Shown here: one piece after another, positions 57,219 to 64,000 of the stretch
How the letters are laid out: every line of letters starts with the position of its first letter
Numbering within the stretch: position 1 is the first letter of the stretch
Assembly (NCBI RefSeq): GCF_016718685.1
Contig: NZ_JADKCX010000023.1
Coordinates: forward strand, 13,955-77,954
Direction: 5' to 3'
Length of the DNA stretch: 64,000 nucleotides
Source of the DNA: Haliscomenobacter sp.
Lineage (GTDB): Bacteria; Bacteroidota; Bacteroidia; Chitinophagales; Saprospiraceae
Notes under the pieces: generated by a model
Databases searched by the model: none
What the model saw: the letters and a program-made list of their open reading frames with translations, nothing else
Told to the model about the DNA's origin: nothing
Translations under genes and position numbers: made by a program

Positions 57219-59951
57219 ATGTCTACGCAAACCAAGTATGTGTATGTCTTCAGTTCCTCCAAAACGGAGGGTGAAGCTGCAATGAAAAACCTGCTTGGCG
57301 GTAAAGGTGCCAACCTGGCTGAAATGTGCCGATTGGGTATTGTTGTACCGCCTGGATTCACCATTACCACCGAAGCCTGTACCGAATACACGCAAAAAGG
57401 CAAAAAACATGTGCTGAACTTAATCAAAGCAGAAGTACAGCAAAGCGTCGCCCTGATCGAATCAGAAATGGGCAAAAAGTTTGGCGACAATGCCGACCCC
57501 TTATTGCTATCGGTACGTTCTGGTGCACGGGCATCAATGCCTGGCATGATGGATACCATTCTCAATCTTGGCATCAACGACGAGGCTGTGGAAGGACTGG
57601 CCCGCAAAACGGGAAACGAGCGTTTTGCCTGGGACTCTTACCGCCGCTTTGTACAGATGTACGGCGATGTCGTAATGGGACTCAAGCCAATTTCCAAAGA
57701 AGACCACGACCCCTTCGAGGTCATCATCGACATGTTGAAAGCGGAAAAACGAGTTAAACTCGACACTGAATTGGATGCCGACGACCTGCGGGAATTGGTT
57801 CAGCGCTTCAAAGCCTTGATTCGCGCGCGTTTGGGTCGCGACTTCCCCACCGATCCCTGGGAGCAATTGTGGGGTTCGGTGATGGCCGTTTTTGAAAGCT
57901 GGAACAACGACCGTGCCCGGGTGTACCGTGAATTGAATGACATTCCGGAATCCTGGGGTACTGCGGTGAACGTACAGGCGATGGTATTTGGCAACCTGGG
58001 CAATTCCAGCGCAACTGGTGTGGCTTTCACCCGCGATGCCGGTACCGGGGAAGACCTGTTCAACGGTGAATTTCTGGTGAACGCCCAGGGTGAAGACGTG
58101 GTAGCTGGTATCCGTACCCCCCAACAAATCACGCTGGAGGGTTCGCGCCGCTGGGCCCAGTTGGCCTGCATCAGTGAAGAAGAGCGCCGCAGCCAATATC
58201 CATCGCTGGAAGAAATCATGCCGGAGGTGTACCAACAACTCGTGCATGCCGAAACTACCCTGGAAAACCATTACAAAGACATGCAGGACGTGGAGTTCAC
58301 CATCCAGGAAGGTAAACTCTGGATGCTCCAAACCCGCAATGGCAAACGAACGGGTGCAGCCATGGTGCGCATCGCCATGGAAATGCTGCGTCAGGGCATG
58401 ATAGACGAAAAAACCGCCCTCATGCGGGTAGGTCCCGATCGTTTGGACGAATTGCTGCATCCCATTTTTGACACCGAAGCCCTGAAACATGCCCGGGTGC
58501 TGGCCCGCGGTTTACCGGCCTCCCCCGGCGCTGCTACCGGCCAGATCGTATTTTTTGCTGACGAGGCTGAAGAATGGGCCAATAAAGGCCATTCGGTCAT
58601 TTTGGTGCGCCTCGAAACTTCTCCCGAAGACCTGCGCGGTATGAGTGTGGCTAAAGGTATCCTCACTGCGCGTGGGGGGATGACCTCGCACGCGGCTGTG
58701 GTCGCACGGGGAATGGGCAAATGTTGTGTGTCCGGTGCCGGAGCCATTCACGTTGATTACAAAAACCACACGATGACCATTGAAGGCCAAACCTGGCAAG
58801 AAGGGGACTGGATTTCGCTCAATGGCTCTACCGGTGAAGTATATGAAGGCCAAATTACCACCATGGAGGCAGCACTCAGCGGTGATTTTGGCGAGCTGAT
58901 GCAATTGGCCGATAAATACCGCCGCATGGAGGTGCGTGCCAATGCCGACACGCCTGAAGAAGCAGCGATAGCCCGCAAATTCGGTGCAACAGGTATCGGG
59001 CTCTGTCGGACCGAACACATGTTTTTTGAAGGTGAACGCATCATTGCCGTGCGCGAAATGATCCTGGCTGATGATGAAACTGGTCGACGCAAAGCCTTGG
59101 CAAAACTACTCCCGATACAGCGGGGCGACTTTGAAGGATTGTTCCGCGAGATGAACGGGCTGCCCGTCACCATTCGCCTGCTCGATCCACCGCTACACGA
59201 ATTTGTTCCTCAAGATGAAGACAACCAACAAGCGATGGCTCGGGAAATGAAAGTATCCCTGGGTAAAATCAAAATGCGGGTAGAAGAACTACACGAATTC
59301 AACCCAATGATGGGACACCGCGGGTGTCGTTTGGGAATCACCTATCCAGAAATCACGGAAATGCAAACCCGGGCCATTATCGAAGCTGCGCTCAACATGA
59401 AAACCAAAGGTATTGATGTTCGGGCTGAAATCATGGTTCCTTTGGTCGGAACCGTACGCGAGTTTAATGCCCAGGCTGAGGTGATCAGCCGTACCGCCGA
59501 ATCGGTTTTTGCCGAACGTGGTGAACGGATTCAATTCCTGATTGGTACAATGATCGAAACACCTCGTGCCGCGTTGATTGCGGATAGTGTTGGAAAACAA
59601 GCCGAATTTTTCTCTTTTGGTACCAACGACCTGACGCAGTTGACACTCGGCTTCTCGCGTGACGATGCGGGCAAATTCCTGCCTTATTACCTGAAAAGGG
59701 GCATTTACGAACGCGATCCCTTCCAATCGATCGATCAGCAAGGGGTAGGGTTGCTGGTTCAAATGGCCGTACAAAAAGGCCGCGCTGTGCGCAAGGACAT
59801 TGAATTGGGTATATGTGGTGAGCACGGTGGCGATCCCGCTTCGGTGGAATTTTTCCACCGCACGGGGCTCGATTACGTGAGTTGCTCGCCATTCCGGGTG
59901 CCGATCGCGAGGTTGGCGGCTACGCAGGCGGCGATTCGGGAGATGAAGTGA
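57219..59951 (+). CDS. ppdK: Pyruvate, phosphate dikinase
   Basis: Start MSTQTKYVYVFSSSKTEGEA at 57219; longer in-frame sequence upstream has no PPDK similarity. About 910 residues. Domains in order are the nucleotide-binding part (LLGGKGANLAEMCRLGI, SVRSGARASMPGMMDTILNL), the swivelling domain with the phospho-His in GGMTSHAAVVARGMGKCC, and the PEP-binding barrel (RTEHMFF, GICGEHGGDPASVEFF, catalytic Cys). It interconverts pyruvate/ATP/Pi and PEP/AMP/PPi for gluconeogenesis or glycolysis. The frame is intact over 2.7 kb. It is preceded by an AT-rich leader. Confidence 0.97.
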   Translation: MSTQTKYVYVFSSSKTEGEAAMKNLLGGKGANLAEMCRLGIVVPPGFTITTEACTEYTQKGKKHVLNLIKAEVQQSVALIESEMGKKFGDNADPLLLSVRSGARASMPGMMDTILNLGINDEAVEGLARKTGNERFAWDSYRRFVQMYGDVVMGLKPISKEDHDPFEVIIDMLKAEKRVKLDTELDADDLRELVQRFKALIRARLGRDFPTDPWEQLWGSVMAVFESWNNDRARVYRELNDIPESWGTAVNVQAMVFGNLGNSSATGVAFTRDAGTGEDLFNGEFLVNAQGEDVVAGIRTPQQITLEGSRRWAQLACISEEERRSQYPSLEEIMPEVYQQLVHAETTLENHYKDMQDVEFTIQEGKLWMLQTRNGKRTGAAMVRIAMEMLRQGMIDEKTALMRVGPDRLDELLHPIFDTEALKHARVLARGLPASPGAATGQIVFFADEAEEWANKGHSVILVRLETSPEDLRGMSVAKGILTARGGMTSHAAVVARGMGKCCVSGAGAIHVDYKNHTMTIEGQTWQEGDWISLNGSTGEVYEGQITTMEAALSGDFGELMQLADKYRRMEVRANADTPEEAAIARKFGATGIGLCRTEHMFFEGERIIAVREMILADDETGRRKALAKLLPIQRGDFEGLFREMNGLPVTIRLLDPPLHEFVPQDEDNQQAMAREMKVSLGKIKMRVEELHEFNPMMGHRGCRLGITYPEITEMQTRAIIEAALNMKTKGIDVRAEIMVPLVGTVREFNAQAEVISRTAESVFAERGERIQFLIGTMIETPRAALIADSVGKQAEFFSFGTNDLTQLTLGFSRDDAGKFLPYYLKRGIYERDPFQSIDQQGVGLLVQMAVQKGRAVRKDIELGICGEHGGDPASVEFFHRTGLDYVSCSPFRVPIARLAATQAAIREMK

Positions 59952-59958
59952 AAATATT

Positions 59959-60030
59959 TCACCACAGATTCACACGGATTCACACAGATTTTTCTCATAA
60001 TCTGTGTAAATTCATGTAAATCTGTGGTGA
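59959..60030. repeat. Long inverted repeat IR12 (CACAGATTT family)
   Basis: Arms 59959-59988 (TCACCACAGATTCACACGGA...) and 60001-60030 match at 26 of 30 positions, loop 12 nt. It starts eight bases after the ppdK stop and lies before the convergent DUF1801 gene. It shares its skeleton with IR3, IR9, IR10 and IR11. Confidence 0.9.
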
Positions 60031-60053
60031 GGTTTTTCTAAACTGGGTAAGCG

Positions 60054-60416
60054 TTATTTGAGTGAATTTATTCTTTGCACATAAAACGCAGTGATTTTGG
60101 CGATTAGCGCCAAAGGCATGGGTTGGTTCAGCGGAAACTGGACGGAGCCACGGCCTTGTTTGTACCCCTCCAGGTCTTGTACAAATGCCTCGTTTCCAGT
60201 AGGCGCAGGATAAAATCCGATGTGGTTTTTGAACGCCGCAAAATACACCAGATTGCGGCCGCGGAGGGTAAAAGTTGGCATGGCGTACTTGATGGTTTCT
60301 GCGGAGTCGGGAACTGTTTGCTGTATGGTTCTGCGAATTTCTGCCAAAATCTCCTGGATTTCGAGAGGAAACCCGGCGATGTATTCGTCGATATTGTTGG
60401 GTTTATTGCTGATCAT
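60054..60416 (-). CDS. DUF1801 (YdhG/frataxin-like fold) protein
   Basis: 120 residues. NIDEYIAGFPLEIQEILAEIRRTIQQTVPDSAETIKYAMPTF and the following FKNHIGFYP are characteristic of the DUF1801 family, small proteins of frataxin-like fold with unknown role. It is on the same strand as, and 26 bp downstream of, the AHSA1-like gene, a common neighbourhood. Confidence 0.85.
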   Translation of the reverse strand: MISNKPNNIDEYIAGFPLEIQEILAEIRRTIQQTVPDSAETIKYAMPTFTLRGRNLVYFAAFKNHIGFYPAPTGNEAFVQDLEGYKQGRGSVQFPLNQPMPLALIAKITAFYVQRINSLK

Positions 60417-60442
60417 GTGCTGGTGTTTTTGGCAGGATCTGT

Positions 60443-60931
60443 TTAGAATCCCTTTCGCAATAAATCATCAAGTTGGTTAAAAATCTTGGCCAAACCACCT
60501 TCCATTCCACTCCTGATCATGGCATCGCGGTCTTCTACCGACAGGCATACATCGTGGATGATTAATTTACTACGGTTTTCGGGGAGGGTTTCAAAAAGCA
60601 TGGCTTCAAGGATGACGTGCCCGGGTTCGGGTAAACCTTCCAACTCCGCTGTTTGAATGATTCTTTCCGGTGCGGCCAGTTCATGAATGATCCCTTTGAA
60701 GGTGCACAAAACCCTGCCTTGTGGTTCAGTATGAGTGTAGCGATATGCACCTCCAGTTCGGTAATCAGCGTAGTCAAAGGTCATGATGGCCCGATTGGGG
60801 GCAAAAAACTGCACCAGAATAGCCGGATCGCTAAACGCCTGGAAAACCAATTCCCGTGGTGCGTCAAACTCCCTGATGACAAATAGTTCCTGCTTGCCAG
60901 CTTCGGCGATGACTTTGGTTGGATGTGCCAT
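60443..60931 (-). CDS. AHSA1/SRPBCC domain protein
   Basis: Start MAHPTKVIAEAGKQELF at 60931; the longer start gives a leader unlike the family. 162 residues. ELFVIREFDAPRELVFQAFSDPAILVQFFAPN and YRTGGAYRYTHTEPQG, then MIRSGMEGGLAKIFNQLDDLL are typical of the Bacteroidota AHSA1-like START fold proteins. Ligand unknown. Probably co-transcribed with the DUF1801 gene. Confidence 0.9.
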   Translation of the reverse strand: MAHPTKVIAEAGKQELFVIREFDAPRELVFQAFSDPAILVQFFAPNRAIMTFDYADYRTGGAYRYTHTEPQGRVLCTFKGIIHELAAPERIIQTAELEGLPEPGHVILEAMLFETLPENRSKLIIHDVCLSVEDRDAMIRSGMEGGLAKIFNQLDDLLRKGF

Positions 60932-61031
60932 TATTGATGGTGTTTTAAGGTGTCCAGCATACTGGCAGCCATTTAGTTGCAAAACTACGCGCAACCATTC
61001 AGTTTCGCAAGTATTTGCGGTTTTTTTCGAA

Positions 61032-61098
61032 ATAACCATAAGGCCAGGAATCAGGCGCTACGTACTAGAGGTAGAGCTGATTCCTGACCAATGGTTAT
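61032..61098. terminator. Two-part hairpin
   Basis: CAGGAATCAG (61045-61054) pairs with CTGATTCCTG (61077-61086), and outside it ATAACCAT (61032-61039) pairs with ATGGTTAT (61091-61098). Located between two same-strand genes, 34 bp downstream of the 61133 gene's stop. Candidate 3' end structure. Confidence 0.5.
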
Positions 61099-61132
61099 CC
61101 CGGTAATGGCAAAGGCTTCAACGCTATTGTTG

Positions 61133-61633
61133 CTAATTATGCACGAGAGCATTGATGTGGACATTCGCCAGATTGGTCCACTTTTCAGCCAATTGAAGTT
61201 CCCCTGTCAAAGTTAAACTGTCGGAATCAACTTTGAAAAATTCAAGCACTATCGAGGCCTGCTGCTTATCCCGTGGCGTAAAGGCCAGTTCCAGCTTGTC
61301 GATCACTTTTATCGGACTCTCCTGCTCATTGAGTGTTCTTCCGGTATTGATGAGCTGACATTTTTGCATGTCTCCGAGCTTCACTACCTGAGTAATTTCT
61401 TTATCCTGTAAAGTTCGAATAAAGAAAATGGTATTGTTGGTCTCATCAAGCCCAATGGAAGATTTGTGCCAAAGGTCGTGTTGAGTAATGTTGCCCTCGT
61501 TCTTTGCGGCAAAGTCAAAGAGGTTTTGCAATTTTTGTTGCTTTTTCCTTTTGCTGTTCTGGCTCATCACGACAAAAGGGATGATACACAAGAGTACAAT
61601 GATGACTCCGGTGAGCGTTACACCTAAATCCAT
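61133..61633 (-). CDS. Membrane-anchored hypothetical protein
   Basis: 166 residues; one N-terminal membrane helix (LTGVIIVLLCIIPFVVM) followed by a basic stretch (SKRKKQQKLQ) and a soluble, mostly beta domain facing the cytoplasm. No family is recognised. Confidence 0.7.
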   Translation of the reverse strand: MDLGVTLTGVIIVLLCIIPFVVMSQNSKRKKQQKLQNLFDFAAKNEGNITQHDLWHKSSIGLDETNNTIFFIRTLQDKEITQVVKLGDMQKCQLINTGRTLNEQESPIKVIDKLELAFTPRDKQQASIVLEFFKVDSDSLTLTGELQLAEKWTNLANVHINALVHN

Positions 61634-61735
61634 TTTAACCTTAAATTGAATGGTTGAAAGAATGTGACCGCGCAGGCTTAGTAGTCACTGCACAGTATTG
61701 ATTTACAACAATGTAGAATATAGATTAAAATGGAC

Positions 61736-62116
61736 TCACCAGAAGCAATGGAAAGGGTAAATGATGTCGGTTTGGAAAAACCGGATCAGAATGTTTTTTG
61801 AAAAAAAATGATATTGCTGAAACCTGGTTGCAATGATCTGCTCACTTGTTTGGATAAAAGCGGCAAAATCATGGAAAGGATTTTTGGGCGAAGAAGTTGG
61901 AACCGGGTTGACCACACTGACCAGGCTTTCAATGGGTGCGGTTTGGCCTAGTAAACTTTGCGAAATGCTGGCGTGATCGTTTTCCGCGGGGGAACAATGC
62001 TGCTGCGTTTCAGCAACTGGAGTTGCATCAAAGCCGCTACTGCTGTATGAACTTACGACAAAGTTATACAGGATAAACAGGGTAAATAAAGCGGCGATTC
62101 CCCAGATTTTTTTCAC
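61736..62116 (-). CDS. Small hypothetical protein with N-terminal hydrophobic segment
   Basis: 126 residues, reading from a GTG at 62116 (VKKIWGIAALFTLFILYNFVV as translated). A hydrophobic N-terminus is followed by a low-complexity region with a Cys and His (QQHCSPAENDH). A perfect -7 element lies only 5 bp upstream, so the transcript would be nearly leaderless. Reality of the gene is likely but not certain. Confidence 0.5.
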   Translation of the reverse strand: MKKIWGIAALFTLFILYNFVVSSYSSSGFDATPVAETQQHCSPAENDHASISQSLLGQTAPIESLVSVVNPVPTSSPKNPFHDFAAFIQTSEQIIATRFQQYHFFSKNILIRFFQTDIIYPFHCFW

Positions 62117-62120
62117 CCGG

Positions 62121-62128
62121 CAAAGGTA
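62121..62128 (-). promoter_or_regulatory. -7 promoter element (TACCTTTG)
   Basis: Minus strand TACCTTTG, perfect TAnnTTTG, immediately before the GTG at 62116. The very short leader is unusual. Confidence 0.45.
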
Positions 62129-62143
62129 ATTATTTTACAGACA

Positions 62144-62691
62144 CTAAAAATACAAACCCACTTTTAACGAGGCTTCAGGATTAAACAAAGGCAGCGTGAA
62201 ACGCTTATTGTCCACGGGGACATCGGTATCACCCGCTACCCGGATGCTCAGTCCAGCCCAGGGGGAGAGGTAAAGGTGATTCATCAACTTCCAATTGTAG
62301 CCCAGACTGCCGTTGAGGAGCAGGTTCTCGAACCGCGCAGTTTCCGCCGGAGGTCAGATTGAATGCTGCTTTTCCAATACACCGGGCCAGCGCCAATCCA
62401 CCAGCCACGCCAATTTGGCTTCAGGAAATAGTCGGCTACCAGGGCGTAGGCCTGAACATGGTGCTTAGTAAAACCCTCAGCAGTGCTCCAGTCGGGTTTG
62501 TTCACGTTAGCGGTCAATGCCCGCAGCCGGAGTTGGTCTTTACCTATCCAGCCTGCGACAAAGTAGCCGCCGGTAAGGTAGGGTAGCACGTCTAGTTCAA
62601 TACCAACATTCAATGCTGAACTTCCAGCGCTCTGCGCCCTGCTTGGAAGCACCTGAGCGACCAAAAGTACGAGTAGGATTAGATTTTTCAT
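62144..62691 (-). CDS. Secreted beta-barrel-like hypothetical protein; one frameshift
   Basis: Start MKNLILLVLLVAQVLPSRAQS at 62691 gives a signal peptide. The first frame ends at 62284, but the reading ETARFENLLLNGSLGYNWKL ... VGLYF-stop continues in another frame to 62144. The pattern of alternating strands (LYLSPWAGLSIRVAG) and the terminal YF suggest a small outer-membrane beta barrel. About 183 residues in all. The break is near 62350 in a GGCGGAAAC stretch. Confidence 0.65.
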
Positions 62692-62859
62692 AGGGCTGAA
62701 GATAAACACGCCGTATGGGTTGATTTGGTGGCAAATGCACAAAAATGAGCTGCTTTTTGTCACTGGATTATCTGAACAATCGCTACTTTGCGTTGTTCCT
62801 ACGTAGATTTTGATCACCACAAACCACTGCTACCAATCAAACCATACCCACAACGAACC

Positions 62860-63480
62860 ATGACCTTTTCACTTCAAGACCTCCAAAACCTTGCCCGTAT
62901 CCCGCGCCTGACCCTGATCAATGCCATTACTGGTTTCAAAAGTGGCAATTTGGTGGGCAGTGTTGGCGCAGATGGGGTGCCCAATCTGGCCATTTTTTCT
63001 TCGGCCATTCACATTGGCTCGGCGCCACCTTTGCTGGGCATCGTCACACGTCCGGTGGATGGGGATTTAAAAACCACCCGGCATACCTATCAAAACATCC
63101 AGCATTCCCGGTTTTTTACACTCAATCACGTCCATGAAAGTATCGTCACTGCCGCGCACCAAACTTCGGCCAGTTATCCGGACGGCGTTTCAGAGTTCAG
63201 CGCTGTAGGCCTGACCCCGCAATGGAACGAGGGTATTGCAGCACCTTATGTGGCAGAAGCCACTATCAAAATGGGGCTGGAATACGTGGAGGAGTATTTC
63301 ATCAAGGCCAACAACACCATTTTGATCATTGGTAAGGTGCTGGAGTTGATCCTGCCAGATGATTGTCTCGACGAGCAGGGCAACCTGGACTTGCAACGTG
63401 CGGGCACCGTGGCACTCAGCGGTTTGGATACGTATCACCGCACAGAGCCAATCGTTCGTTTGCCTTATGCGCGGGTTTAA
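62860..63480 (+). CDS. Flavin reductase-like FMN-binding protein
   Basis: Start MTFSLQDLQNLARIPRLTLINA at 62860. 206 residues. The flavin-reductase-like split barrel is seen in SGNLVGSVGADGVPNLAIFSSAIHIGSAPPLLGIVTRPV and TLNHVHESIVTAAHQTSASYPDGVSEF. The group binds FMN; in Bacteroidota its substrate is unknown. It ends just before the composite element IR13. Confidence 0.88.
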   Translation: MTFSLQDLQNLARIPRLTLINAITGFKSGNLVGSVGADGVPNLAIFSSAIHIGSAPPLLGIVTRPVDGDLKTTRHTYQNIQHSRFFTLNHVHESIVTAAHQTSASYPDGVSEFSAVGLTPQWNEGIAAPYVAEATIKMGLEYVEEYFIKANNTILIIGKVLELILPDDCLDEQGNLDLQRAGTVALSGLDTYHRTEPIVRLPYARV

Positions 63481-63490
63481 CGATTACTTT

Positions 63491-63640
63491 TTAGCACCCC
63501 GACTTTGTCGGGGTAATGTTTTGTTTTTTTGCCCGCAGATCGCGCAGATTTCCAGCAGATATCTCTCTTGCAAAAATCTGCGGAAATCTGTGCGATCTGC
63601 GGGCGAAAAACAGAATCTTATCCGCCGTAGGCGGTGTTAA
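63491..63640. repeat. Composite palindromic element IR13 (opposite orientation to IR10)
   Basis: Order here: TTAGCACCCCGAC..GTCGGGGT hairpin, long palindrome (arms 63531-63560 and 63576-63604, GCCCGCAGATCGCGCAGATT...), then CCGCCGTAGGCGG hairpin and TGTTAA. Read on the minus strand this is the module order of IR10. The long-palindrome arms of the two elements differ at only a few positions. Confidence 0.92.
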
Positions 63641-63705
63641 TCAGCTACAATTTTTTTAATTATTTTGAGCCAAAATAATACGTTGCGCAATAAAAACACC
63701 TGAAC

Positions 63706-64000
63706 ATGCAACCCACCACACCTGCAATGGCTAAAGAAACCGATGTGTTGATTATTGGTGCGGGCCCGTTTGGCATTTGCCTTGCCGCCCACGTGCAACA
63801 ACTGGGGCTGGATTACCTGATGGTCGGGAAGCCGATGGAATTTTGGGAGCAAAACATGCCCAAAGGAATGTACCTGCGTTCGGCCTGCGATTGGCATTTG
63901 GATGTCAGCGGAGAACATACCATTGAGCATTTTTTAGCCCAACAACACCTGACACCAGCGGATGTTGAGCCACTTTCCCTCGAATTTTACCTGTCCTATG
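63706..64000 (+). CDS. FAD/NAD(P)-binding protein, N-terminal part (cut by window edge)
   Basis: From ATG at 63706 (or 63727) the protein reads ETDVLIIGAGPFGICLAAH, the GxGxxG Rossmann motif, then WEQNMPKGMYLRSACDWHLD, resembling the flavin-containing monooxygenase-like/SidA-like group. Only 98 residues lie in the window. Substrate unknown. Confidence 0.82.
   Translation, partial: MQPTTPAMAKETDVLIIGAGPFGICLAAHVQQLGLDYLMVGKPMEFWEQNMPKGMYLRSACDWHLDVSGEHTIEHFLAQQHLTPADVEPLSLEFYLSY

Noticed and set aside
57534..58490. Open frame of 318 codons opposite ppdK
   Set aside because: Shadow of the pyruvate phosphate dikinase frame.
1051..63640. Reading the palindromes as retron, tRNA or small-RNA genes
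   Set aside because: No reverse transcriptase, tRNA cloverleaf features or associated promoters; arms are simple word repeats.

Overview
The window looks like chromosome of a Bacteroidota bacterium, most likely of the Saprospiria (Haliscomenobacter-like). The supporting signs are a SusC/SusD pair, a hybrid two-component system carrying an AraC output domain, a C-terminal type IX secretion sorting domain, a bacillithiol gene (bshC), and several perfect copies of the Bacteroidota -7 promoter element TAnnTTTG upstream of genes. I see no rRNA, tRNA, CRISPR array, transposase or phage gene. The species assignment is inference. Layout: 1-1.7 kb holds a divergent flavin monooxygenase/TetR pair and a GNAT acetyltransferase. 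1.8-16.3 kb is a polysaccharide utilisation locus: a secreted glycoside hydrolase and a hybrid sensor on the plus strand face a minus-strand run of ROK regulator, SusC, SusD and a cytochrome c/FG-GAP protein. 16.5-22 kb holds a membrane protein, an AraC regulator, a Uma2-type protein, a pectin-acetylesterase-like hydrolase, an acyltransferase and a small Cys-containing membrane protein. 22.1-29.9 kb is a complete aerobic carbon monoxide dehydrogenase cluster, coxM-coxS-coxL-coxD-coxE-coxF(YHS)-coxG, whose large subunit carries the form I signature AYRCSFR. 30-41.5 kb is mixed: a Crp/Fnr regulator with near-perfect FNR-type boxes in front of a hydroxylase-ferredoxin fusion, a TetR/SDR pair, a secreted FAD protein, a GH10-like hydrolase, a Cdd1-like protein and bshC. 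41.8-52 kb holds glpK, arsM, DNA repair, methyltransferase, amino-acid permease, Fic, CPBP protease and S10 peptidase genes. 52-56.5 kb encodes a soluble NAD-linked molybdenum formate dehydrogenase (a fused NuoE/NuoF-like diaphorase plus a NuoG/FdhF-like catalytic subunit). Pyruvate phosphate dikinase and small genes fill the rest; an FAD protein is cut by the right edge. How the genes work together: CO dehydrogenase and formate dehydrogenase would both feed electrons from one-carbon compounds into a heterotroph that also degrades polysaccharides. CO and formate are therefore probably supplementary energy sources; this is inference. Two window-wide patterns need care. First, about fifteen genes are interrupted by frameshifts, most of which sit at homopolymers and are repaired by restoring one base. 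They look like sequence indels, and I annotate the genes as whole. Second, at least twelve long intergenic inverted repeats lie at gene ends; their arms are built from 7-10 nt tandem words. Several sequence families occur, some of which share a common skeleton, and a different one sits in each of the last four cox gene junctions. This is the least explained structure in the window.
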